Shown here: positions 35,680 through 44,900 of the stretch, piece by piece | How positions within the stretch are numbered: the stretch's first letter is position 1 | Layout of the letters: every line of letters starts with the position of its first letter | Source of the DNA: Pseudomonas viridiflava | Lineage (GTDB): Bacteria; Pseudomonadota; Gammaproteobacteria; Pseudomonadales; Pseudomonadaceae | Assembly: GCF_900590755.1 (NCBI RefSeq) | Contig: NZ_UUOC01000051.1 | Span: 25,954 to 89,953, forward strand | Length of the DNA stretch: 64,000 nucleotides | Direction of reading: 5' to 3' | Notes under the pieces: model-generated | Told to the model about the DNA's origin: nothing | The model's input: the letters and a program-made list of their open reading frames with translations, nothing else | Database searches by the model: none | Translations under genes and position numbers: made by a program

Positions 35680-36284
35680 TGTGCTTGGCTCTCTTTGGAC
35701 AGATCCCAGATGTTGGGTAGAAAGGCGTTGGAATAGCCGGAGATAAACAGTTTTTCAGTGCCGTCGGGCTGATACACCGCGCGCCGGACTGCACCGATAT
35801 TGGCGCCATAGACATGGATGCTGATCGATACTTTATCGCTGAACGCATTGCTGACCTGATGCACGTCATTGCTGTCCGGCGACAGGGCTTCGACATGGCC
35901 GGGTTCCAGACGAATCGCCTCACCCTGCTGTGCAAGCGTGCCGTCTTCATTGCGGGTGAAACCCTGAGAATACTCCGCACCCCGCAGCATGCCGATCAAG
36001 CCCCAGACGCGATGGTCGTGAATCGGCGTGCTCTGGCCCGGACCCCAGACAAAACTGACAACCGAAAACCGTTGCCGGGAGTCGGCATGCAGCAGAAATT
36101 GCTGATAGCGCTCGGGGCTGGGGATGGCGTATTCGTCGGGGAGCCAGTCATCGTGTTCGACCAGTTGGCTCAGCAACTGCCCGCCACGATCCAGCAGATC
36201 GCCTTCGCGAGGGTTGCTGTCAATCAGCTCGGCCAGTGCGCCAATGAATGCTCTGAGTCGTTCCGGGTGTCGGGTCTGCGTCAT
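35676..36284 (-). CDS. Thiol dioxygenase, probable 3-mercaptopropionate dioxygenase
   Basis: 202 residues, cysteine dioxygenase cupin. Iron ligands are His89, His91 (IHDHRVWG) and His142 (DVHQVSN). Where mammalian enzymes have Arg60 this one has Gln62 (ERYQQFLL), and an arginine is present at 168 (AVRRAVY). The cysteine of the Cys-Tyr crosslink is replaced by Gly (VWGLIGMLRG). This is the Gln-type signature of the P. aeruginosa enzyme shown to prefer 3-mercaptopropionate. It converts the thiol to a sulfinate. It is the first gene of its operon; no strong Shine-Dalgarno is visible. Confidence 0.87.
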   Translation of the reverse strand: MTQTRHPERLRAFIGALAELIDSNPREGDLLDRGGQLLSQLVEHDDWLPDEYAIPSPERYQQFLLHADSRQRFSVVSFVWGPGQSTPIHDHRVWGLIGMLRGAEYSQGFTRNEDGTLAQQGEAIRLEPGHVEALSPDSNDVHQVSNAFSDKVSISIHVYGANIGAVRRAVYQPDGTEKLFISGYSNAFLPNIWDLSKESQAQ

Positions 36285-36610
36285 GTCTATACCAGCGCGA
36301 GATGAATGCTTGGCTTAATATAAACATAATGACTTAGATTAATATGCGACTATTTTATGATTAGGTTATAACTAAAGGTGCTGAAAAAGTACCGATGTTG
36401 GTATTGGGGTTTCATTGCCTGATGCATCGCCATCGTCCGGATGCGGCCCAGACCAAGCGCGCTCCTACAGGCGATGATATCCGTAGGAGCGCGCTTGCCC
36501 GCGATGGCGTCAGTAGGGTCAACGCTCATGTCACCGGTAGCTATCCACACACCACAAATCCAACTATGCTTTTCGCCTATCTCTTCTCTGTCTCTTTATG
36601 TGCGGTCTGA
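36285..36610. promoter_or_regulatory. Divergent promoter region of the sulfur locus and lysR
   Basis: 326 bp. AT-rich part 36312-36380 holds two direct TTAATAT copies (36315-36321 and 36339-36345, 24 bp apart), possible LysR-contact DNA. A REP fragment fills 36454-36508. Confidence 0.45.
36454..36508. repeat. REP half-elements, GTAGGAGCGCGCTTGCCCGCGATGG family
   Basis: An inverted short piece (AGCGCGCTCCTACAG) faces a longer one (GTAGGAGCGCGCTTGCCCGC) across about 12 bp, in the opposite arrangement to most REP pairs here. Confidence 0.75.
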
Positions 36611-37516
36611 ATGAAAATTGATGATATCGATGCCTTCGTGGCGGTGATTCGTTGCCAGTCCATCAGCCACGCGGCGCAGTCCCTGGATCTGACCCAGCCG
36701 GCGATCACCCGGCGGGTGCAGAATTTCGAGCAGGCGTTGGGCGTCGAGCTGTTCGATCGCAACACCAAACCGCTCAAGCCGACGCAAATGGGCAATCAGG
36801 TGTATCAGCGCTGCCTGTCGATCCTGCGCGAGATGGATGCCCTGCGCGAGCTAGTCGCCAGCGATACACCGCCCAGCGGTTTATTGCGTCTGGGTGTGCC
36901 GCAGACGATTGGTGACGTGGTGCTGCTCGACGCGCTCAAGCAAATGCGCAGTCAATTTCCCGATCTGCGGGCGCAGGTGTCCACCGGCTGGGGCAGCCAT
37001 CTGGTGAGCAAAATCGAGAACGGCGAACTGGATGCCGCAGCGGCATTGTTTCCGGCGGGCAAGATCTTCCCGGAGAACATCATTGGCGAGTCCATCGGCA
37101 AGATGGAGCTGGTGGTCGTCTGTGCGCGTTCGGCTTTGCCAAAAGGCTCGGTGAAACTGGCGGACTGTTATCAGCAGGGCTGGGTGCTCAATCCCGATGG
37201 CTGTGGGTTCCGGGCAGGTCTGCAAAGGACTTTGTCGGATCAGGGCCTGAGCTTGAAGGTCAATCTGGAAACTTTCGGCACTGAGTTGCAGCTGGGACTG
37301 GTCGCGGACGGCATGGGCCTGGGTCTTGTCCCGCGCCCCTTGCTGGAACGCAGCGCTCATCGCGAGCTGCTGGCGGTGTTGCCGGTCAAGGATTTCAAGC
37401 CAGTCATGGATCTGTGGCTGATCTATCCGCGTTTTCTGGGCAACCTGCAAGGCCCGGTCAGTTCATTTGGCGAGCTGGTGGCGCGCTCGCTCAAGCAGGT
37501 TAAAGACGCCGCCTGA
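36611..37516 (+). CDS. LysR-family transcriptional regulator
   Basis: 301 residues. N-terminal HTH (SISHAAQSLDLTQPAITRRVQNFEQALGVELFDR) and C-terminal periplasmic-binding-like effector domain. It is divergent from the thiol dioxygenase operon, so it is the likely activator, perhaps answering to a sulfur compound. A good terminator follows. Confidence 0.88.
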   Translation: MKIDDIDAFVAVIRCQSISHAAQSLDLTQPAITRRVQNFEQALGVELFDRNTKPLKPTQMGNQVYQRCLSILREMDALRELVASDTPPSGLLRLGVPQTIGDVVLLDALKQMRSQFPDLRAQVSTGWGSHLVSKIENGELDAAAALFPAGKIFPENIIGESIGKMELVVVCARSALPKGSVKLADCYQQGWVLNPDGCGFRAGLQRTLSDQGLSLKVNLETFGTELQLGLVADGMGLGLVPRPLLERSAHRELLAVLPVKDFKPVMDLWLIYPRFLGNLQGPVSSFGELVARSLKQVKDAA

Positions 37517-37517
37517 C

Positions 37518-37549
37518 GAAAAACGTCCCTGATATCAGGGGCGTTTTTT
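37518..37549 (+). terminator. Terminator of the lysR gene
   Basis: Stem AAACGTCCCTGAT / ATCAGGGGCGTTT (one G-T pair) followed by Ts, directly after the stop. Confidence 0.9.
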
Positions 37550-37570
37550 ATTCTGGCTCAGCGCTGCAGA

Positions 37571-37981
37571 TCAGTGCTTATTGCCCTGGGCTGGCATCGC
37601 CAACAGCTGCTTTTCCATGTTCCAGTCGAACGGCTCGTCATTCTGCTCGGCTTCGTAGCGGCGCTCTTCCAGAGACTGATACAGCGCGATTTCTTCATCG
37701 GGCATGAAATGCAGGCAGTCACCGGCGAAGAACCACAGCAGGTCGCGGGGCACCAGGTGGGCGATTTGCGGGTAGCGCTGGATGACCTGGCAAAGAATGT
37801 CCTGGCCCAGATACTGGCTTTCGATTGGATCCTGAGGCAGCAGGGTCAGCAGTTCGTCGAAGCGTTCCATGAACAGCGCATGGCTTTCTTCCGGAACCTG
37901 TTCGGCCTCGCCCAGTGCGACCAGGATACTGCGCAGGTGTGCCAGCAGGTTCAGTTGGTGGTCGAGAGTGGCGTCGGCCAT
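37571..37981 (-). CDS. Conserved pseudomonad protein (PA2817-like)
   Basis: 136 residues, acidic and helical, with no signal peptide or membrane segment. The start MADATLDHQL at 37981 is chosen; the longer frame adds unrelated residues. Sequence and position two genes before fadE agree with PAO1 PA2817 as I recall it. Function is unknown. Confidence 0.72.
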   Translation of the reverse strand: MADATLDHQLNLLAHLRSILVALGEAEQVPEESHALFMERFDELLTLLPQDPIESQYLGQDILCQVIQRYPQIAHLVPRDLLWFFAGDCLHFMPDEEIALYQSLEERRYEAEQNDEPFDWNMEKQLLAMPAQGNKH

Positions 37982-38257
37982 GGTGGGATCCTCAAAGACA
38001 AAAAACAAATGCGTGATGTAGAGCGTTGCGATGGATACCGGCTGCCTGCTGAACACCTTTAGCGGCGAATTTTCGGCTGCGCAATAAACAAGGGCGACAA
38101 TTTACAGCTTCGCGACTGTTCCTTCCATGTTCGATTGGCTATTTAGCGTCCGTGCCTCATATCGCATGTCGATATCGGCTCAGTCGACGCAGTCGGAAGG
38201 TCAGCCGTCTGCCTGAAAACCAGTGCTGGCAATTATCAATTTTCAAGCTTTTTGCGC

Positions 38258-38323
38258 TAATGGCACCTGTAATGGCGACAATAATGGCACCAATAATGGC
38301 ATTTATAGTTCCAGAATAATGGC
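38258..38323. repeat. 12-bp-period TAATGGC tandem array
   Basis: TAATGGC begins at 38258, 38270, 38282 and 38294, exactly 12 bp apart, with a fifth copy at 38317. The unit is about TAATGGCACCAA. On the other strand it would code for repeated AI(I/T)G-type residues. Confidence 0.85.
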
Positions 38324-38638
38324 ACTCGGTGAGTTGAATACACTTTGAAAATGAACAGGTTGGAAATCCGTATCTGTCCATTCAATCAGGAATTCTGAGT
38401 CCGAGTTTACGAGCGTGGCTTCGGGAAAGGCTGAGGCCGGTGGTGAGCGTTTATCTTGATTTCTTGAGGGGTTTTTATCGGTTGGTTGTTTTTTAACCTG
38501 ATTTTTGCGTTTAGGCGCTCGAGACGAAAAAGATAAATGTATAAATAAATGCCCGCCTGAATGAGGGGAATGCAGATGCTTAGTAAGCTAATTAATAAAT
38601 ATATCTGGCGTTAATGAATTTGCTTTTTATTTGGCGTC

Positions 38639-38683
38639 AAATTTACGTGTTTTTTATAAGTTGTTGTTTTTCAACGTAAATTT
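38639..38683. repeat. Perfect 10-bp inverted repeat in AT-rich DNA
   Basis: AAATTTACGT (38639-38648) and ACGTAAATTT (38674-38683), 25 bp apart, about 300 bp upstream of the giant gene. An inner GTTG/CAAC stem lies within the spacer. Could be a regulator site or a transcript structure. Confidence 0.7.
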
Positions 38684-38950
38684 ATGTTTTACCTAATATC
38701 TAAAATTCTGCAGACTTAGCCGAAAGCACATTTGCCATATAGAAGCAGCAAGTCATAGTCGCCTTCAAGAAAAAGCCCGGCAAGAGTCGTGTGGTTGACG
38801 CCGGTTTACCACGAGCAGTTCTAAATAAAACTAGAAAGCCATTAAATTCCCTGCGATGCTCGCGGCCAGTTTTAAAAAATGACAATAGCCTCGTTTCGCC
38901 GGGGCAAACTTTGCATACCTCGATTTTGTAACGCTTCGCCGTGGGCGGAG

Positions 38951-38973
38951 TATAAAAACTATGCAGTCAGGAG
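38951..38973 (+). promoter_or_regulatory. -10 and ribosome binding site of the giant repeat protein
   Basis: TATAAA at 38951-38956 is a possible -10, and AGGAG at 38969-38973 sits six bases before the ATG at 38980. The -35 is unclear. Confidence 0.55.
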
Positions 38974-38979
38974 TTTTAC

Positions 38980-41900
38980 ATGAGTACCCAGTCAGATATT
39001 GCAGAGCTGTACACCGCGTTTTTTAACCGGGCACCGGACGCTGGCGGTTTGGCATACTGGGTAGCGCAGCTGGATGCTGGCGTTATCAATATCGAGCAAA
39101 TTGCAGAAAACTGGGTAACGTCGCAGCCGGAAGGCCAGGCCAAGTATCCTGACTCCCTCACTACCACCGATTTCGTCACTGCAATCTACGGCAACGTTCT
39201 GGGCCGCTCTGCAGACGCTGGCGGCCTGGCCTACTGGCAGGGCCAGCTGGACGCTGGCGGCATCAGCCGTGACGTATTCGTCGCCGCCATCATCAACGGC
39301 GCCAAGAGCAACACCTCTGCCCAAGGCCAGCTGGACGCCACGCTGTTGGCCAACAAAGCCAGCGTTGGTATCGCATTCGCCGGCAAAGGCTTGAATGACG
39401 TAACCCTCGCAGCCAAGGTTCTGACCTCCGTCACCGCTGACAGCAATACCCTGACTGCCACCCTGGATCTGATCAAACTGGTGCCTTCGAGCACTGCCGG
39501 TCAAACGTCCACGGTACTGGCTGCCCTGAACACCGCCGTGACCAACGTAGCCAACCTGATCAAAACTGCTCCAGGCGAGCTGGGCGATCTGGTTACTTAC
39601 CTGAACGCTGCCGTGGCGAACGTCAGCACCGCGACCAACCTCACCACACTGTTCACCAGCATCAGCACCAAGGTTGTCGCAGCGCAGACCAACCCTGCTG
39701 CGCTGGACAATCCGGCTACTCAGGCAAGTGATGACGTGGCTACGGCTACGCCGGTGACGACGGCACCAACCACACCGACCGCTCCGACTATCCCAACGTT
39801 CACCGTTGCAGCGGGTACTGGTGTCAACCTTGACAAGCTCGTGGTCGGCAGCCAAAACGGTAACGTGACCGTAACGTCCAATGGCTTGGACACTTTCACC
39901 TTCAAGGCGACCACGGGTTCAGAAGTCCAGGTACCTTTCACCTCCGTGAAAGAGCTAGTGATCGGTAACGTCACCCTGACCACCTCCGCCAGTGTTTTGG
40001 AAGCGTTGAGCGATGCTGTCTCCAATAACAACACCAACATCATTCAGTTTCTTAGCGTCCCAACGCTGATCACTGGTACAGGCAACAGCAGTAAAGTGGC
40101 CTTGAGCGACGGTACGCTGTCCGCAGATACCCTGAATTTCCTGAACGCCATTGTTGGCGTGAAGCTGGACGTGAGCGCCGCGACCTTGGTGACTGGCGAT
40201 GCGTCCAGCTTGATCCAGGCTTATACGTCGTCAGAGATCACTGGTCTGGGCAATGGGGCGGTTACGGTTGATGGTCCGATTAGCCTGGCTGATCTGAAAA
40301 CTATCGACGATGCAGCGGGCACCGTGACTTACACGGCTGTTACCGGGACCGGCGCGGAACTGGCGTTGAACACCAATGGTTATGTCAAGGCAGGCATCGA
40401 CGTCACCGTGACCGACAGTGTCGGCTTGGCAGACCTGAAAATCATCGACGACGCAGCGGCCACCGTGACCTACACCTCGGTCAACGACACCTATGCTCAC
40501 CTGACCGATGCGGCCAACAGCACTCTGGTCCTGAACCACGCTCTGGCAATCACTGACGCCGTTTCCATCGCGCAGATTGCCACGGTGCAAACCGCGGCTG
40601 GCACCGGCGCAGTGACCTACACCACGGTCAGCGACACGTACGCGCACCTGACCGATGCAGACAACAGTGCCGTAGTGCTTGACCATGCTCTGGTTATCAC
40701 TGATGCAGTATCTATCGCGCAGATCGCTTCGGTTAAAACTGCTGCCGGTAATGGCGTGGTGACTTACACCACTGTGAGCGATACCTACGCGCACCTGGCC
40801 GATCCAGACAATGGTGCTGTGGTGCTGGGTCATGCTCTGGCTATTACAGACACTCAGATCTCGATTGCACAGATCAATGCGGTCAAGACTGCGGCTGGCA
40901 CTGGGGTGGTGACTTACACCTCGATCAGCGACACCGTTGCTCACCTGGTCGATGCAGCCAATAGCGCGTTGGTCCTGAACCACGCTCTGGCAATCACGGA
41001 TGCGGTGTCTGTCGCGCAGATCGCCTCGGTTAAAGCTGCTGCCGGTACTGGCGTGGTGACTTACACCTCGGTCAGCGACACCTATGCTCACCTGACCGAT
41101 GTGGCCAACAGCGCTTTGGTACTGAACCACGCTCTGGCAATCACTGATGCAGTGTCTATCGCGCAGATCGCTTCGGTTAAAACTGCTGCCGGTACTGGCG
41201 TGGTGACTTACACCGCCGTCAGCGACACCTACGCGCATCTGACCGATGCAGACAACAGTGCCGTAGTGCTTGATCATGCTCTGGCTATCACTGATGCAGT
41301 GTCCATTGCGCAGATCGCTTCGGTTAAAACTGCTGCCGGTAATGGCGTGGTGACTTACACCACTGTGAGCGACACCTACGCGCACCTGACCGATGCAGAC
41401 AATAGCGCTGTGGTGCTGGGTCATGCTCTGGCTATTACAGATACTCAGATCTCGATTGCACAGATCAATGCGGTCAAGACTGCGGCGGGCACTGGCGCGG
41501 TGACTTACACCTCGGTCAGCGACACCGTTGCTCACCTGGTCGATGCAGCCAACAGCGCGTTGGTCCTGAACCACGCTCTGGCAATCACTGATGCGGTGTC
41601 TGTCGCGCAGATCGCCTCGGTTAAAGCTGCTGCCGGTACTGGCGTGGTGACTTACACCTCGATCAGCGACACCTATGCTCACCTGACTGATGCAGCCAAC
41701 AGCACTGTAGTGCTTGACCATGCCTTGGCTATCACTGATGCAGTGTCCATCGCGCAGATTGCCACAGTGCAAACCGCGGCGGGCACCGGCGCAGTGACCT
41801 ACACCACTGTCAGCGACACCTACGCGCGCCTGACCGATGCAGCCAACAGCGCTGCGGTGCTGGATCATGCTCTGGCTATTACAGATACTCAGATCTCGAT

Positions 41901-44900
41901 TGCGCAGATCAATGCGGTCAAGGCTGCGGCTGGCACTGGCGCGGTGACCTACACCTCACTCAGCGACACCTACGCGCACCTGACCGATGCGGCCAACAGC
42001 GCGCTGGTCCTGAACCACGCTCTGGCAATCACTGATGCGGTGTCCATCGCACAGATTGCAAACGTGAAAATTTTTGCAGGCACAGGCGCCGTAACCTACG
42101 GAGCTGTCAGCGATGCGTATGCCATTTTGACTGCTCCGGCCAATGCCACTTTGGTCTCAGGTCACAATTTGTCTATCACAGACACCCTGCTCTCAATTGC
42201 GCAAATCAATCAGGTGAAAGCTGCGGCCGGCGCCGGCGTGGTCACCTACACCTCGATCAGCGATACCACTGCTCACCTGACCGATGCAGCCAACAGCGCT
42301 CTGGTCCTGAACCACGCTCTGGCAATCACTGATGCGGTGTCTATCGCGCAGATCGCCTTGGTTAAAACTGCTGCCGGTACTGGCGCGGTGACTTACACCT
42401 TGATCAGCGACACCTATGCTCACCTGACCGATGCTGCCAACAGTGCTGTAGTGCTTGACCATGCTCTGGCTATCACTGATGCAGTGTCCATCGCGCAGAT
42501 CGCTTCGGTTAAAACTGCTGCCGGTACTGGCGTGGTGACGTACACCACTGTCAGCGACACCTACGCGCATCTGACCGATGCAGACAATAGTGCTGTGGTG
42601 CTGGGTCATGCTCTGGCTATTACAGATACTCAGATCTCGATTGCGCAGATCAATGCGGTCAAGGCCGCGGCTGGCACTGGCTTGGTGACTTACACCTCGA
42701 TCAGCGACACCTATGCTCACCTGGCCGATGCGGCCAACAGCGCTCTGGTCCTGAACCACGCTCTGGCAATCACTGATCCGGTGTCTATCGCGCAGATCGC
42801 TTCGGTTAAAGCTGCTGCCGGTACTGGCGCAGTGACTTACACCTCGATCAGCGACACCTATGCTCACCTGGCCGATGCGGCCAACAGCGCTCTGGTCCTG
42901 AACCACGCTCTGGCAATCATTGATGCGGTGTCCATCGCGCAGATTGCCACGGTGCAAACCGCGGCTGGCATCGGCGCAGTGACCTACACCACGGTCAGCG
43001 ATACCTACGCGCACTTGACCGATGCTGCCAATAACGCTGTGGTGCTGGACCACGCACTAAGCGTTACCGATGCAGTCTCGATCGCGCAGATTGCCACGGT
43101 GGAGATCGCTGCTGGCAATGGCGTAGTGACCTACGGTACCGTCAGCGACACTTACGCAAACCTGATCGTTGGGGCCAATAACGGGAAGGTACTGAACCAT
43201 GCGGTGGACATCACTGACGCTGTTTCCATCGCGCAGATTGCCACGGTGAAAGCCGACGCTGGTACGGGCGTTGTCACCTACGCCTTGATCAGCGACACCT
43301 ACGCGCATTTGACCGATGCTGCCAACAGCGCAGTGGTGCTGAATCACACGCTAGCCATTACCGATACTGTTTCCATTGCTCAGATTGCCATGGTGAAAAC
43401 TGTGGCTGGCACCGGCGCAGTGACCTACACCGTCGTCAGCGATACCTACGCGCACCTGACCGATGTTGCCAACAGCGCTGTTGTACTGAACCACGCGCTG
43501 AGCATTACTGACGCCGTTTCCATCGCTCAGATAGCCACGGTGAAAACTGCGGCTGGCACAGGCACAGTGACTTACACCACCGTCAGCGATACTTACGCGC
43601 ATCTGGCCGATCCAGACAACAGCGCAGTGGTTCTGAACCACGCGCTGGTTATCACTGACGCCGTTTCGATCGCCCAGCTTGCGACGGTGCAAAGCGCAGC
43701 CGGTACAGGCGCTGTAACCTACGATACTATCCGCGATACGGTTGCGATCCTGCAGGATTCGGCCAACAACGTCGCAGTATCTACGCACAACCTGTCAATC
43801 ACTGATTCTGCGTCCATCAGTGATGTTGCTGCACTCACCAGTCTGACCACTGGGCAAGTGACAGCTTTCAACCTGACTGATACGGCTGCTGCTCTGTTGC
43901 CAAGCGGTGTTGCTTCGACTTTCATTGGCGTAGGCTCCAACGTCACCGTTACAGGTGCCGTCACCATCGCCCAACTGAAGGCAATCGATACAGCTAACGG
44001 CGCGACCGGCACGCTGGCCTACACCAGCATCTCCGACACCATCGAGAACCTCACGGCAGATGGCGCGTCGGCTTACTATGGTTCCAACATCAACGTGACA
44101 GTGACCGATGCCGTCACAGTTGCTGACCTGGTAGCGCTAGATGCAGCCAATGGCGTGATCAGCTACAGCGTTGATCTGAGTGACACAGCCGCTGCATTGG
44201 CGTCCATTGATGCAGTGACTTACATTACCGGCCGCAACGTTACCGTCAGCGATGATGCGACCATTGCCCAGTTGGAAACCATTGATAGCACTGCTGGCAC
44301 TGTTACTTACACCAAGATCAAGGATGCTGCCGATACCTTGGCAATTGACGCTGGTGTGCGCATCAAGGCCGCTACTATCGTCACTGTCGATGGTGCTGCA
44401 ACTATCGCTCAACTGGCCACTATCGATGCTCTGATCACTGGCACCCCGATCTACACGCAAATCACCGATACCGTTGCACACCTGATAACTGACGCTGGCA
44501 CCTACGTGAAAGCGCTGACCACGGTAACTGTCACTGACACCACCGTTGCGGCGGCGGATCTGGCGGCTGTGGATGCACGTACCGGCGTCACTGTCGAGGC
44601 AGCAACCGTCACGACCCTGACAGGTACTTTGGCCGGGGTTGTAAGTGCACAGACGTCAACCGGCATTCACTTGTCCGGCACTGAAAGTGTGTCTATCACC
44701 GATACGGCAGCGGGCGTTGCAGGCAAGTCATTTACGGCCAGTTCTTCTTCGAATGACGAACTCCACATTGGAGTGGCAAGCGACCTGACCAATCTGAGCG
44801 CCTTGACCGGCTTTGAGGATATCTATCTGGCCGGTAGCAACCGTGCGGCAAACGTGATCACCCTCGGAAACGAAGATGGGATCACGGTTCACGCTGCGGC

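Larger units (their letters stand above)
38062..38979. other. AT-rich intergenic region with unusual repeats
   Basis: About 920 bp without a convincing gene. It holds a 12-bp-period TAATGGC array (38258-38323), a distinctly AT-rich stretch (about 38450-38930) with a perfect 10-bp inverted repeat (38639-38683), and the promoter of the giant repeat-protein gene. Short minus-strand ORFs at 38157-38381 (with a hydrophobic AIIGAIIVAITGAIS segment made by the 12-bp repeats) and 38700-38885 lack support. Confidence 0.7.

Noticed and set aside
38700..38885. 61-codon minus-strand ORF
   Set aside because: No ribosome binding site of note and no conserved pattern. It lies in AT-rich spacer DNA.
40231..43053. 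Long minus-strand ORFs opposite the repeat array
   Set aside because: They mirror the in-frame repeat on the plus strand, where DUF4214 domains, ribosome binding site and terminator all support coding.
40492..43740. Possible CRISPR-like array
   Set aside because: The units are 147 or 150 bp, in-frame, and differ by codon-level changes with no unique spacers. It is a protein repeat.
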